Source: Lactobacillus helsingborgensis
GTDB lineage: Bacteria; Bacillota; Bacilli; Lactobacillales; Lactobacillaceae
Length of the DNA: 64,000 bases
Reading direction: 5' to 3'
NCBI RefSeq assembly: GCF_000970855.1
Contig: NZ_KQ034046.1
Location: 1,091,755 to 1,155,754, forward strand
The notes under the pieces were generated by a model. It saw only the letters and a program-made list of their open reading frames with translations, made no database searches and was not told the DNA's origin. Positions 1 to 8,756 of this stretch are shown in pieces. Made by a program: the position numbers and the translations under genes. The stretch's first letter is position 1. Every line of letters starts with the position of its first letter.

Positions 1-286
1 TGCCATCATTTGCTGGTGTTAAACCTAGGTTAGATGCTAACAGAGCATGTTCAATATTATCAAGACTATTTTGATCATAGGGTGTAATTAGCAAAACCCT
101 TGGTTCAGGAATAGTCACACTAGACATTTGAGTTAACGGTGTCGGTGCACCATAATAGTCGACTTTAACACCTTCAAGCAATGCAGCATTAGCTACACCA
201 GCTCTAATAGAGCTCAGGTTTTTCTCAAAGACGGTAATCGACTTTTTCATGTTTTCCTGAGCTTTTTTGATTGCATCATTATTCAT
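1..286 (-). CDS. frr: Ribosome recycling factor (3' part missing)
   Basis: About the first 95 residues of ribosome recycling factor, which with EF-G splits the post-termination ribosome. The C-terminal half lies beyond the window edge. The N-terminus starts [13 protein letters not shown] and carries the family stretch [13 protein letters not shown] followed by the [10 protein letters not shown] segment. The ATG is at 284-286, with a strong GGAGG ribosome binding site inside the last codons of pyrH. The two genes overlap by 8 bases, so translation is probably coupled. The pyrH-frr pair is the usual order next to rpsB-tsf in Firmicutes. Identity is secure; only truncation by the window is unusual. 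Confidence 0.93.
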   Translation of the reverse strand, partial: MNNDAIKKAQENMKKSITVFEKNLSSIRAGVANAALLEGVKVDYYGAPTPLTQMSSVTIPEPRVLLITPYDQNSLDNIEHALLASNLGLTPANDG

Positions 287-1013
287 TATTTTTTTCTCCT
301 CCAATCATTGTGCCGATATTCTCACCCATGACAACCTTCTTAATATTGCCTTCAGTATTAACATTGAAAACAATAAGCGGTATGTTTGTATCCATTGAAA
401 GTGAGCTGGCGGTTCTATCCATGACTTTTAAGTTTTTAGAGATAATATCTAATTGGGAAAGTTCGCTGTACTTTTTAGCATTAGGGTCAATCTTTGGATC
501 AGCAGAGTAGACTCCATCAACTCCATTCTTGGCCATTAAAATTACATCTGCCCCGATTTCAGCTGCTCTTAAAGCTGCTGTAGTATCAGTTGAGAAATAT
601 GGGTTTCCTGTACCTCCACCCATAATCACCACTCGTCCTTTTTCCAAGTGACGAATAGCTTTTCTTCTAATGTATGGCTCAGCAATCTGTCTCATTTCAA
701 TAGAAGTTTGTAATCTAGTAGGAACACCAATATGCTCAAGACCATCTTGAAGGGCTAAACCATTCATTATTGTGGCAAGCATACCCATATAATCTGCTTG
801 TGAGCGTTCCATACCTAGTTTGGCACCAGTCTCTCCGCGCCACATGTTACCGCCTCCGCAAACGATGCCGATGTCAACGCCTAAGTCATGCACCGACTTG
901 ATTTCTTTTGCCAGATGCCCAATTACAGTAGGACTAATGCCAGTTCCTTCATCTCCAGCTAAAGCTTCACCAGAAATTTTCAAAACTACTCGCTTATATT
1001 TAACTTTAGTCAT
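279..1013 (-). CDS. pyrH: UMP kinase
   Basis: Cytoplasmic hexameric UMP kinase, converting UMP to UDP in pyrimidine nucleotide synthesis. The 244-residue product has normal length. Visible landmarks are the N-terminal LKISGEAL phosphate loop, the CGGGNMWRG segment, the [15 protein letters not shown] nucleotide-binding stretch and [12 protein letters not shown], all typical of the amino-acid-kinase fold in this family. The ATG is preceded by GAGGAGG. The gene overlaps frr by 8 bases and is separated from the upstream kinase gene by that gene's terminator, so it probably has its own promoter. GTP activation and UTP inhibition are known for the family, not shown here. Confidence 0.97.
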   Translation of the reverse strand: MTKVKYKRVVLKISGEALAGDEGTGISPTVIGHLAKEIKSVHDLGVDIGIVCGGGNMWRGETGAKLGMERSQADYMGMLATIMNGLALQDGLEHIGVPTRLQTSIEMRQIAEPYIRRKAIRHLEKGRVVIMGGGTGNPYFSTDTTAALRAAEIGADVILMAKNGVDGVYSADPKIDPNAKKYSELSQLDIISKNLKVMDRTASSLSMDTNIPLIVFNVNTEGNIKKVVMGENIGTMIGGEKNNE

Positions 1014-1039
1014 GACAACCTCCTCTATTAACTTTAGTT

Positions 1040-1069
1040 ATTCTACCATATAAAGACGGCAAATGTGGA
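1040..1069 (-). promoter_or_regulatory. Weak candidate promoter for pyrH-frr
   Basis: On the minus strand TCCACA (1064-1069) and TAGAAT (1040-1045) are 18 bases apart. The -35 match is poor, but a promoter is expected here because a terminator at 1131-1162 isolates pyrH from the upstream gene. Confidence 0.3.
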
Positions 1070-1130
1070 CTTAGAAATAAAAGAGAGAGATTTCTTAAAA
1101 AAGGCTTTTGCTAAATCATGAAAGAATAGT

Positions 1131-1162
1131 AAAAAATCCTGAGGTGATTTAACTTCAGGATT
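1131..1162 (-). terminator. Rho-independent terminator of the ROK kinase gene
   Basis: On the minus strand the stem AATCCTGA (1155-1162) pairs with TCAGGATT (1135-1142) across a 12-base loop and is followed by a T run. It lies 23 bases past the ROK gene stop. Confidence 0.8.
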
Positions 1163-1184
1163 AATTTTTAATAAAAGAGAAATA

Positions 1185-2096
1185 TTAATATTTATTCTCT
1201 CTATTAATTTGTAGCAGTAAATTATAAAGAGAACCGTACAAATTTGATTCATTTCTAAAATGAGCAGAAACAATACTTGGTTTAGTCAATGTACTGCCAA
1301 TTATCGGATTATATTCGTTTACTAATTTGTCATACGCTTTATTGATACCATTGATTAAAATCGGCTGTGCGCTAATTCCGCCACCAATAGCTACTTTATT
1401 AATATCAACCACAGTTTGCATATTAAGGATCAGAACGGCAATTTTAAAACAATAATCATGAAAAATTGCAACAGCTTCCGGAACGCCTTCTTTTATAACT
1501 TCAAAGGCATGTAGACCATCATTTTCATCTTGATAATTAACTTTTTGATTAACAGCTTTAACAAATTTGACTGCCGAGCCATTAACTCCAAGCGCTCCCT
1601 GCATATCTTTAGGAAGAGAAAGGTTGCTAATCATAAAACTTAATTCTCCAGCCTGATAATGCGTACCGCGCAAAAGATGTCCGTTAATTATTATACCGCC
1701 GCCAACACCTGTTCCTAAAGTGATAGCGGCACAGTTAGTCTCATCTTTCAAACTTCCGAGCCAATTTTCAGCCAAAACGCTGGCCTTGCCATCATTAATC
1801 ACGGCTACAGGAATGTGGAATTTCCTGCCATAGATTTCCGCAAAATCAATCCCATCTAAAAAAGGTAGTGAACCACCAAATCTAATCTTGGTATTTTCAA
1901 TCTTGCCCGGGGAACAAAAAGCTATGCCTTTTACTTCATCTATGTGGTTTTTTACAATTTGATCTACATCGCTTAAAAATTGTTCTTTGTTTTGCTTAGT
2001 TGGTATCTTACTCTTTTTTATAATATTACCAGCAGAGTTTAAGACAGCAAATTTGATTTCAGTACCACCAATATCAACAGTTAAATAATTTCTCAT
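1185..2096 (-). CDS. ROK-family sugar kinase
   Basis: A 303-residue ROK (repressor/ORF/kinase) protein without a DNA-binding domain, so a cytoplasmic sugar kinase rather than a repressor. The N-terminal phosphate loop DIGGTEIKFAV, the catalytic-Asp region VINDGKASVLAEN (near residue 100) and the second phosphate loop ITLGTGVGGGII are present. The Cys-rich zinc motif (CxCGxxGC) normally following the GE(I/L) histidine region in glucokinase and NanK-type ROK enzymes is absent; the sequence runs GELSFMISNLSLPKDM. This resembles beta-glucoside kinase (BglK)-like members, but the substrate cannot be assigned. The gene is monocistronic: ATG with AAGGGAT upstream and its own terminator downstream. 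Confidence 0.85.
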   Translation of the reverse strand: MRNYLTVDIGGTEIKFAVLNSAGNIIKKSKIPTKQNKEQFLSDVDQIVKNHIDEVKGIAFCSPGKIENTKIRFGGSLPFLDGIDFAEIYGRKFHIPVAVINDGKASVLAENWLGSLKDETNCAAITLGTGVGGGIIINGHLLRGTHYQAGELSFMISNLSLPKDMQGALGVNGSAVKFVKAVNQKVNYQDENDGLHAFEVIKEGVPEAVAIFHDYCFKIAVLILNMQTVVDINKVAIGGGISAQPILINGINKAYDKLVNEYNPIIGSTLTKPSIVSAHFRNESNLYGSLYNLLLQINRENKY

Positions 2097-2219
2097 ATAT
2101 CCCTTGTAATTCCTTATCTAAAAAGCTCAATGCATTTTTGCAGCAGCAATAAAAATTATATTTTAAAAAAGTATAAATTCCAACCCCCTAATTTTGAAAA
2201 TGAGATTATCAAAAAATAA

Positions 2220-2248
2220 TTGAATAAGCTTCTTTACTTCTATCATAT
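2220..2248 (+). promoter_or_regulatory. Candidate promoter of the acyltransferase gene
   Basis: TTGAAT (2220-2225) and TCATAT (2243-2248) with a 17-base spacer, about 50 bases before the start codon. The -10 is imperfect. Confidence 0.35.
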
Positions 2249-2298
2249 TTTTTAAAATAATAAATGCAAGACTTAGTATTAAATAAGGATCTGAGTAA

Positions 2299-3435
2299 AT
2301 GAAAAAATACCCCTATCCAGCTTATAAAAAAGCTGATATTGGTGATTATCTCAAAGTATTTGCTTGCACAGCAGTCATGACTCAACCAATAATGTCCCTA
2401 ATTATGGCTGAAGGGCAATCTTACTATACCCAGGACATTTTTGGCATCATGTATAACTTAGTTAAATATACAGCACCAGCATTTATTTTTGGCATACTTT
2501 ATTCCACTATCCGCACTTGTGATCTAACTGGTAGTTTTTCTTATCAAAAATACCTGCGCTCAAATTGGTCAAATCTTTTTGTTCCAACTATATGGTGGAC
2601 TTTAATTTACTTACTAGGAATGCCGTGGTTACAACAAGTAAATAAGTTTACCAACTTCTGGTCATTTTGTTGGCACTTTGTTAGCGGCAACGCTGCACCT
2701 CATTTATGGTACAACACCATGATGTTGCAATTTATCATTTTAATGCCTTTTTTCTGGGCCCTTAGCCGCTTTATTGGTAAAGATGTCAAACGAGGCATCA
2801 CGGTAGCAATCATAACTTTTATCTTCTATTTTGCTTGGCTTAGATTCTATGATTATTTTGTTTTTCATGGCCAGCAAGAAAGAAGTTGGTACCTTCTTGA
2901 TCGTATTTTTATTTCTTTTATTATTTATGGTGTTTATGGTGTACTTGCTTGGCAACTGCGAGATTATGTCAATGCATTTTTGCAAAGATTTTGGTGGCTA
3001 ATATTGATTGCCTTTGGCGGATGCTTTTTTTGGACTAACTTTGAATTACAAAATTTTGGTCACCCGGTACTTTTTGCTAATGCACCATATTATAAACCGT
3101 CAATGACTTTTTATTGCTTAGCAGTCATTGCCTTAATTTCGTCTTTTTGCTTGTATCAAGTCAGAAAAAATTCAAAAATTAGTCTACAGGTTTTTCACTT
3201 TTTAGCCGCTTACGCCTACCGAGCTTACTTATCAAATGTCTTTTGGGACCAAATTATTTGGTATGGCTTAAATATCAAACATTATGCCATTCTCCATCCT
3301 TTTTGCAGCTTTTGGGCGACCTGGTTATTAACGTGGCTATTATCTTTTGTATCCGCATATTTTTTACATGTTTTCTGGGCTAATACTAAAAGCTATTTAC
3401 AAAACAAAATAAAAAGGCACTTATTAGTGCCATAA
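2299..3435 (+). CDS. Membrane acyltransferase, acyltransferase-3-like
   Basis: A 378-residue polytopic membrane protein with about ten hydrophobic segments, rich in Trp, Phe and Tyr. The arrangement, an N-terminal cytoplasmic stretch YKKADIGDYLKVFACTAVMTQP, then helices including TAPAFIFGILY and NAAPHLWYNTMMLQFIILMPFFWAL, matches the acyltransferase-3 family (OatA/OafA-type), which moves acyl groups onto surface polysaccharides or wall components. The usual N-terminal catalytic His is not obvious: the aligned position reads FACTAVMTQP, so activity is uncertain. ATG follows AAGGAT. It stands alone on the plus strand among minus-strand genes, and its last codons lie inside its own terminator hairpin. 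Substrate unknown. Confidence 0.7.
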   Translation: MKKYPYPAYKKADIGDYLKVFACTAVMTQPIMSLIMAEGQSYYTQDIFGIMYNLVKYTAPAFIFGILYSTIRTCDLTGSFSYQKYLRSNWSNLFVPTIWWTLIYLLGMPWLQQVNKFTNFWSFCWHFVSGNAAPHLWYNTMMLQFIILMPFFWALSRFIGKDVKRGITVAIITFIFYFAWLRFYDYFVFHGQQERSWYLLDRIFISFIIYGVYGVLAWQLRDYVNAFLQRFWWLILIAFGGCFFWTNFELQNFGHPVLFANAPYYKPSMTFYCLAVIALISSFCLYQVRKNSKISLQVFHFLAAYAYRAYLSNVFWDQIIWYGLNIKHYAILHPFCSFWATWLLTWLLSFVSAYFLHVFWANTKSYLQNKIKRHLLVP

Positions 3436-3444
3436 ATATTTTTT
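3416..3444 (+). terminator. Terminator overlapping the acyltransferase stop
   Basis: GGCAC (3416-3420) pairs with GTGCC (3427-3431) over a 6-base loop, followed by ATAAATATTTTTT. The stem encodes the last residues of the protein. Confidence 0.6.
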
Positions 3445-3461
3445 AAAATGCTTCTATCTAA

Positions 3462-3644
3462 TTAAGTAATTTCCATTACAAATGCTGCGCCTTGCGGAGT
3501 AGATAGAAAAATTGCCCCGGCAATTAAGATTAAACCAGTTAAAAAAAGCGTGACCTTAACTGATTGAGACGTGTTTTTGGCAAAACACATATATATTAAA
3601 AATGCCCCGACTGCTAATGAAATTAGCATTACCCAAAATCCCAT
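3462..3644 (-). CDS. Small two-helix membrane protein, unknown
   Basis: A 60-residue protein with two hydrophobic segments, about residues 4-21 (VMLISLAVGAFLIYMCF) and 29-47 (VTLFLTGLILIAGAIFL), joined by a short polar loop with KNTSQSVK. The ATG is preceded by AAGGACGG at good spacing, which supports real translation. It lies between the convergent acyltransferase gene and the tsf terminator region. I do not recognise a named family. The size and two-helix form fit many small lactobacillar membrane proteins of unknown role. Confidence 0.6.
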   Translation of the reverse strand: MGFWVMLISLAVGAFLIYMCFAKNTSQSVKVTLFLTGLILIAGAIFLSTPQGAAFVMEIT

Positions 3645-3800
3645 AAGTTTTCACCGTCCTTAAAATAATCTTAATTACAGAATAGATGATAGGTTTAATA
3701 ATATAAAGGAAATTTGAAAAGCTTAATTCTAATTAAATCACTTTTACTTTAACTTAACATTAGCAATAGTTTAATTTGGTGTAAATCTCATAAACGACAA

Positions 3801-3828
3801 AAAACCTTATCCTAATGGATAAGGTTTT
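3801..3828 (-). terminator. Terminator after rpsB-tsf
   Basis: A 12-base perfect stem AAAACCTTATCC (3801-3812) / GGATAAGGTTTT (3817-3828) with a TAAT loop and T runs on both strands. It lies 20 bases past the tsf stop on the minus strand and could work in both directions. Confidence 0.9.
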
Positions 3829-3848
3829 TTATAAAGAATTATCAAATA

Positions 3849-4724
3849 TTATTTCATTTGTTCTTTTACTTCAGCAGCAAAGTCTTCTTGCTTCTTTTCG
3901 ATACCTTCGCCAACTTCGTAACGCTTGTAGCCAACAACTTCGCAACCTTCAGACTTAGCGTATTCAGCAACAGTCATGTCACCATCTTTAACGTATGGTT
4001 GATCAACTAAGCATATTTCGCTAAGGTACTTGTTTACTCTACCTTCAACAATCTTAGGAATAATATTTGCTGGCTTACCTTCATTTTCTGTTTCTTTAGT
4101 GAAAACAGCCTTTTGACGGTCAAAATCAGCCTTTGGCACAGAGTCCTTATCAAGATATTCTGGATTGATTGCTGCAACGTGCATAGCAATGTTCTTAGCA
4201 GCTTCTTCACTGTTACCTTTTAAAGTAACAACAGCAACAATTGCACCGCCGTTGTGCTTATAAGCACCGAAAACTTCATCATCGTTTTTGGTAATCAAAT
4301 CAAATCTTCTTAAAGTGATTTTTTCACCAATAACGGCAGTAAGGTTAGTAATTTCTTCACCAATTGTGGAATTGCCCATTGGAGATTTTAATGCTTCCTC
4401 AACGTTAGCTGGTTTAGCTGCTAAAATCGCCTTAGTCACATCATCAACTAATTTGATAAATTTATCATTTGAAGAAACAAAATCAGTTTCAGAATTGATT
4501 TCGACTACAACAGCATTATTTCCTTCAAAAGCATATTCAGCTAGGCCTTCAGCGGCGATACGACCACTCTTCTTAGCAGCTTTAGCAACACCATTTTCTC
4601 TTAAAATGTCAATTGCTTTTTCAATATCGCCGTCAGCTTTAACCAAAGCCTTTTTGGAATCCATCATTCCGGCACCGGTACGGTCACGCAATTCTTTTAC
4701 TTGTTTAGCAGTAATATTTGCCAT
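3849..4724 (-). CDS. tsf: Translation elongation factor Ts
   Basis: Guanine-nucleotide exchange factor that recycles EF-Tu-GDP during elongation. The 291-residue product starts with the UBA-like domain, KQVKELRDRTGAGMMDSKKA, followed by the core motif INSETDFVSSND near residue 75, which contacts EF-Tu. The C-terminal coiled segment and the DQPYVKD stretch are also present. The length is close to the usual 283-295 residues. ATG follows GGAAGGAT. It is 39 bases downstream of rpsB in the same transcript and ends at a strong terminator, so rpsB-tsf is a complete two-gene unit. Confidence 0.97.
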   Translation of the reverse strand: MANITAKQVKELRDRTGAGMMDSKKALVKADGDIEKAIDILRENGVAKAAKKSGRIAAEGLAEYAFEGNNAVVVEINSETDFVSSNDKFIKLVDDVTKAILAAKPANVEEALKSPMGNSTIGEEITNLTAVIGEKITLRRFDLITKNDDEVFGAYKHNGGAIVAVVTLKGNSEEAAKNIAMHVAAINPEYLDKDSVPKADFDRQKAVFTKETENEGKPANIIPKIVEGRVNKYLSEICLVDQPYVKDGDMTVAEYAKSEGCEVVGYKRYEVGEGIEKKQEDFAAEVKEQMK

Positions 4725-4763
4725 TATTTATCCTTCCAAATAAAAACTTATTATTAACTAAGA

Positions 4764-5567
4764 CTAGTCTTCATCTGATTCAGAAGTTTCTTCAGCTTCA
4801 ACTGCTTTTTCAGCATCATTTTCAGCTTCAGCATTTTTATCTTCTGCACCTTTAGCCATCTCTGCTTCAGCACTGTCATCATCCTGACCTTGCTTACCTT
4901 CGATAACAGCATCAGCCATAGCTCCTGAAATTAAACGAATAGCACGAATAGCATCGTCATTTGCAGGAATAACTACGTCAACTGGATCTGGATCAGTATT
5001 AGTATCAACCATAGCTACTACAGGAATTCCAAGAATGTTGGCCTCGTGAACAGCAATCTTTTCCTTCTTTGGATCAACTACGAATAAAACATCAGGAATT
5101 CTAGGCATATCTTCAATACCGCCTAAAAATCTTTCTAATTTATCCTTTTCTTTAGTCAAAAGAGAAGCTTCCTTCTTTGGCAATACATCAAATGTGCCGT
5201 CTTCTGACATCTTCTTTAAATCTTTTAATCTTTGTACTCGGCTCTGGATAGTCTTCCAGTTAGTCAATGTACCACCTAACCAGCGTTGGTTAACGTAGTA
5301 TTGACCAGCACGAGTAGCTTCTTCAGCAATTGAATCTTGAGCTTGTTTCTTAGTACCAACAAATAGGATAACGCCACCATTTTGAGCAACGGCTCTAACA
5401 AATGAATAAGCATCATCTAACATTTTAATGGTTTTTTGCAAATCAATGATATAAATTCCATTTCTTTGCGTGAAAATATAAGGAGCCATCTTAGGATCCC
5501 ATCTTCTAGTTTGATGTCCAAAATGAACACCAGCTTCAAGTAATTGCTTCATAGAAACTACTGACAT
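4764..5567 (-). CDS. rpsB: 30S ribosomal protein S2
   Basis: S2 of the small ribosomal subunit, 267 residues. It begins [20 protein letters not shown], the family signature, and contains the second signature with [19 protein letters not shown]. Beyond about residue 228 it has a strongly acidic tail of roughly 40 residues (repeated Glu, Asp and Ala, ending SESDED), which is not part of the conserved fold. The start codon is preceded by TAGGAGG. A strong promoter lies just past the stop of the neighbouring methyltransferase gene and leaves a leader of about 118 bases with a long hairpin, suggesting feedback control. Confidence 0.97.
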   Translation of the reverse strand: MSVVSMKQLLEAGVHFGHQTRRWDPKMAPYIFTQRNGIYIIDLQKTIKMLDDAYSFVRAVAQNGGVILFVGTKKQAQDSIAEEATRAGQYYVNQRWLGGTLTNWKTIQSRVQRLKDLKKMSEDGTFDVLPKKEASLLTKEKDKLERFLGGIEDMPRIPDVLFVVDPKKEKIAVHEANILGIPVVAMVDTNTDPDPVDVVIPANDDAIRAIRLISGAMADAVIEGKQGQDDDSAEAEMAKGAEDKNAEAENDAEKAVEAEETSESDED

Positions 5568-5610
5568 ATTAACTTCCTCCTACGGTTTTATTCTTCTCAA
5601 GCGGTCATCT

Positions 5611-5644
5611 CAGTATTTCACCATTGTGAGGCACCAAAATACTG
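5611..5644 (-). promoter_or_regulatory. Candidate S2-responsive leader hairpin before rpsB
   Basis: On the minus strand CAGTATTT (5637-5644) and AAATACTG (5611-5618) form an 8-base stem around an 18-base loop rich in TGGTG repeats. It sits inside the rpsB leader, about 44 bases before the start codon, with no T run, so it is not a terminator. An autoregulatory ribosomal-protein leader is the natural reading, but this is inferred from structure and position only. Confidence 0.45.
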
Positions 5645-5691
5645 ATTGCTCTTGATGTTTTTTACATATATGCAATATGGCATACGATAAA

Positions 5692-5720
5692 ATAATACTA
5701 GATTATGGCTAAAGATGCAA
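5692..5720 (-). promoter_or_regulatory. rpsB-tsf promoter
   Basis: TTGCAT (5715-5720) and TATTAT (5692-5697) on the minus strand are exactly 17 bases apart, immediately after the stop of the upstream gene. Confidence 0.8.
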
Positions 5721-5722
5721 GA

Positions 5723-6754
5723 CTAAAAGTCAACTTTATGTTCTCTTAAAAATTGCTCTTTCCATAGTCGCGAGTGATGTTTAAACCAATATTCTCTTTT
5801 AAGAGCCAATTTCTTGTCCCGAAATTCTTCGTGGTAAATCATTTTCACCGGTCTTCTTGATTTAGTATATTTTGCTCCTTTGCCGGTATTATGAGCTTTA
5901 AGCCTTTTTGCCAAATCATCGGTAAAGCCCCCATAAAAGCTGCCATCATGACAGAGCAGTACATAAAAATAATAAGTTTTATCTTTTCCTCGTTCTGCTT
6001 TATCGCTATCTGTTTCGCGGATGATATGTTGGATTGCTGGAAGATAATTTCCTTGCTTGTCGTGAACCTCAATTGCATCTTTAAGCACCAAGCCATCACT
6101 ACCGGTATGCTTAACGGCCTCAATAATAATCAGATTGCTGTCCTCACCGCGATGAGAAACATAGGGCTGTACGATTTTAATACTCAAATCATGCTTAAGA
6201 CAAAAATAAGCAATTTCATTTAAGCGCTCGGGTCGATGCACCATAAACATTTTACCTTTCATTTTGAGCAGTCCGCTTGCCACCGTGATTATTTCTTCTA
6301 AATTTATTAGCAATTCATGACGAGCAATAGCTTTAGCTGGATCAGGATTAACCTTGTGATTTTGTGCTACTTTAAAATAAGGCGGATTAACAACGATCAC
6401 ATCATAGAAATCTTTACGCAAAAAGTCTGGAGCATCTTTAACGTTTTTTTGGAAAACCTGAATTCTGTTCTCCATTTGATTTAGGGCTATGGAACGCCGA
6501 GCTTGTGAAACAACCTCTTTTTGGATTTCAACAGCATCATAATGAGCACGATTAAAGTATGCCATGTACATTGTCGCGGCACAATTGCCAGCACATAAAT
6601 CAGCAACTTTAGAATTATCTTTAATAGCGTCTTTAGCAGCAGCAGCTAAAAGCAAGGTATCTAAAGAAAAACTAAAAGAAGTGTTATTCTGAATAATTCT
6701 CAGGTTATCGCTATACATATAATCAATTCGTTCATTTTTCAATAATTTTTCCAT
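5723..6754 (-). CDS. tRNA1(Val) A37 N6-methyltransferase fused to a GIY-YIG domain
   Basis: A 343-residue two-domain protein. Residues 1-250 are a class I SAM methyltransferase of the TrmN6/YabB type: substrate-binding N-terminus, SAM site [16 protein letters not shown] (near 49) and the adenine-N6 motif NPPY (near 124). Residues 262-343 form a GIY-YIG nuclease-like domain of the YazA/YhbQ type, with the first motif [17 protein letters not shown], then the Arg region [15 protein letters not shown] and KREYWFKHH with its Glu. In Bacillus yabB and yazA are separate adjacent genes; here they form one uninterrupted frame. The N-terminal activity is probably tRNA modification; the role of the C-terminal domain is unknown. 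SD is GAGAGG. Confidence 0.85.
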   Translation of the reverse strand: MEKLLKNERIDYMYSDNLRIIQNNTSFSFSLDTLLLAAAAKDAIKDNSKVADLCAGNCAATMYMAYFNRAHYDAVEIQKEVVSQARRSIALNQMENRIQVFQKNVKDAPDFLRKDFYDVIVVNPPYFKVAQNHKVNPDPAKAIARHELLINLEEIITVASGLLKMKGKMFMVHRPERLNEIAYFCLKHDLSIKIVQPYVSHRGEDSNLIIIEAVKHTGSDGLVLKDAIEVHDKQGNYLPAIQHIIRETDSDKAERGKDKTYYFYVLLCHDGSFYGGFTDDLAKRLKAHNTGKGAKYTKSRRPVKMIYHEEFRDKKLALKREYWFKHHSRLWKEQFLREHKVDF

Positions 6755-6759
6755 AAAGA

Positions 6760-6788
6760 TTTATCCTCTCTCGCAGCTTTGCTATAAT
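6760..6788 (+). promoter_or_regulatory. plsC promoter
   Basis: A consensus TATAAT (6783-6788) lies 24 bases before the plsC ATG, with TTTATC (6760-6765) at 17-base spacing as a poor -35. It sits between the divergent methyltransferase start and plsC. Confidence 0.5.
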
Positions 6789-6812
6789 ATTTTACATCAA
6801 TTGGAGGAAATT

Positions 6813-7427
6813 ATGTTTTATCATTTCATTCGTCCGGTAGCAAGATTCATAGTTTGGCTATTAAACGGACATTTACATGTTAATCACAAAGAGAGAATTC
6901 CTGACGGCAATTATATTTTGGCTGCCCCACACCGCACGTGGTGGGAACCAATTCTCTTTGCCTTAGCAGCCAGCCCGAAAGAGTTTATGTTCATGGCAAA
7001 AATAGAATTGTTCAAAAATCCAATATTAAGATTTATTTTAAAACATGCCCATGCTTTTCCGGTTGACCGTGACCATCCCGGTCCATCAGCTCTCAAAACG
7101 CCTATTAAAGGCTTAAGAAACGGCAATTATTCATTAATCATTTTCCCCTCTGGCACCAGGCATTCTTCTGAAATGAAAGGCGGAACAATTGCAATTGCTA
7201 AGCTGTCAAATAAGCCGATTGTACCTGTAGTTTATCAAGGTCCTCTAACATTTACCGGTTTATTAAAGCGGCAACCTTTAGAAGTATGTTTTGGTGAGCC
7301 ATTTATGGTTGATCGTAAAATAAAATTAACTCATGAAAATGAAGCAATGCTTGACAATAAGTTGAAAAAAGCCTGGGATAAAATCGATCACGAACAAGAT
7401 CCCAATTTTCACTATCTACCCAGATAA
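6813..7427 (+). CDS. plsC: 1-acyl-sn-glycerol-3-phosphate acyltransferase
   Basis: Membrane-associated LPLAT-family enzyme that acylates lysophosphatidic acid to phosphatidic acid. The 204-residue product has a short N-terminal hydrophobic stretch, the acyltransferase motif I as HRTWWEP (HX4E instead of the usual HX4D), the [13 protein letters not shown] block, the glycerol-3-phosphate motif FPSGTR and the VPV block. The ATG at 6813 is chosen because GGAGG (6803-6807) sits 5 bases before it; an upstream TTG at 6801 would lie inside that ribosome binding site. It precedes cfa on the same strand, so this is a small lipid cluster. Confidence 0.9.
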   Translation: MFYHFIRPVARFIVWLLNGHLHVNHKERIPDGNYILAAPHRTWWEPILFALAASPKEFMFMAKIELFKNPILRFILKHAHAFPVDRDHPGPSALKTPIKGLRNGNYSLIIFPSGTRHSSEMKGGTIAIAKLSNKPIVPVVYQGPLTFTGLLKRQPLEVCFGEPFMVDRKIKLTHENEAMLDNKLKKAWDKIDHEQDPNFHYLPR

Positions 7428-7513
7428 AAATTATAGTACACAATCTCCAAGTCTTTTTTTCAAAACGAGTGTTAGAATATTATTGTAGAAAATCTAGACG
7501 GAGGAATTTAAAA

Positions 7514-8689
7514 TTGTTGGAAAAAACTTTTTATAGGACTATGTTAAGCAAATCTTTTCCCTTTCCTGTTAAGGTAACTTACTGGGATGGTAAAAGTGAA
7601 GTTTACGGAAATGGTACTCCAGATATAGAGATTATTTTCAATGAAAAGATACCGACTAGTGCTATTTCTAAAAATGCTTCCCTTGCTCTAGGCGAAGCAT
7701 ACATGGATAAAAAAATTGAGATTAAAGGCAGTCTGCAAAAATTAATTTGTGGAGCTTATGAGAGTGCCGGTAGTTTTATGCGCTCAAGTAAATTCCGCAA
7801 ATTTCTACCAAAGGAAAAACATACTGAGGAACAAAGTGAAAAGGATGTTCAGAGCCATTATGATATTGGTAATGATTTTTACAAGTTATGGCTTGATCCT
7901 ACATTAACTTATTCATGTGCTTATTTTGAAGACGGAAACGAAGATTTAGAAGCTGCGCAGTTGGCAAAAATTCATCATATCTTGAATAAACTACATCCTG
8001 AAAAAGGAAAAACTTTACTTGATATAGGCTGTGGCTGGGGCACTTTAATGCTAATTGCCGCTAAAGAATATGGTTTAAAAGTAACTGGTGTCACACTCAG
8101 TGAAGAACAGTATAAACTAGTCCAGAAGAAAATTTACGATCAAAATTTGCAAGATGTTGCCGAAGTAAAACTGGAAGATTACCGTGAACTGGGAAACCAG
8201 CAGTGGGACTACATTACCTCTGTAGGAATGTTTGAACATGTTGGTAAAGAAAATTTAGGAAAATATTTTGCTGATGTAGCCAAGTACCTCAAGAAGGACG
8301 GAATTGCTCTTATTCATGGCATTACTCGTCAACAAGGTGGAGCCAAAAATGCCTGGATCAATAAGTATATATTCCCGGGTGGTTATGTGCCCGGTTTGAC
8401 CGAAAATGTTAACCATATAGTTGAAAATGGCATGCAGATAGATGATCTGGAAATGCTTAGAAGACATTATCAGAAAACCTTGGAAATTTGGGACAGTAAT
8501 TTTAACAGCAAACGAGACGAAATTCAAAAAAACATGGGTGAGCGTTTTACCCGTATGTGGGATTTGTACTTGCAAGCTTGCGCTGCATCTTTTGAATCAG
8601 GCAATATTGATGTAGTGCAGTATCTGCTAACTAAGGGTCCCTCTGGTAAAAACTTACCGATGACTCGAAAATATATGCTGGATAAATAA
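7514..8689 (+). CDS. cfa: Cyclopropane-fatty-acyl-phospholipid synthase
   Basis: Soluble SAM-dependent enzyme that methylenates double bonds of membrane phospholipid acyl chains, a common acid-stress response in lactobacilli. The 391-residue product has the conserved block [15 protein letters not shown], the [11 protein letters not shown] segment, the SAM-binding loop [12 protein letters not shown] and the later MFEHVGKEN active-site region. The start chosen is TTG at 7514 ([11 protein letters not shown]), 9 bases after GGAGG (7500-7504); the frame extends further to a GTG at 7469 with no good ribosome binding site. It lies 86 bases after plsC and ends at a strong terminator. Confidence 0.93.
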   Translation: MLEKTFYRTMLSKSFPFPVKVTYWDGKSEVYGNGTPDIEIIFNEKIPTSAISKNASLALGEAYMDKKIEIKGSLQKLICGAYESAGSFMRSSKFRKFLPKEKHTEEQSEKDVQSHYDIGNDFYKLWLDPTLTYSCAYFEDGNEDLEAAQLAKIHHILNKLHPEKGKTLLDIGCGWGTLMLIAAKEYGLKVTGVTLSEEQYKLVQKKIYDQNLQDVAEVKLEDYRELGNQQWDYITSVGMFEHVGKENLGKYFADVAKYLKKDGIALIHGITRQQGGAKNAWINKYIFPGGYVPGLTENVNHIVENGMQIDDLEMLRRHYQKTLEIWDSNFNSKRDEIQKNMGERFTRMWDLYLQACAASFESGNIDVVQYLLTKGPSGKNLPMTRKYMLDK

Positions 8690-8691
8690 TA

Positions 8692-8721
8692 AAAAAGATG
8701 ATAAATATTTATCATCTTTTT
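8692..8721 (+). terminator. Terminator after cfa
   Basis: A perfect palindrome: AAAAAGATGATAAAT (8692-8706) with ATTTATCATCTTTTT (8707-8721), T-rich on both strands. It probably serves convergent cfa and glcD. Confidence 0.85.
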
Positions 8722-8756
8722 ATTTTGCATTATATTTCAGTTGCTATTTTTAAAAC

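Noticed and set aside
6801-6812. TTG at 6801 as plsC start
   Set aside because: It would lie inside the TTGGAGG ribosome binding site serving the ATG at 6813.
7469-7513. GTG at 7469 as cfa start
   Set aside because: No ribosome binding site; GGAGG at 7500 points to TTG 7514, and the shorter protein matches the family N-terminus.
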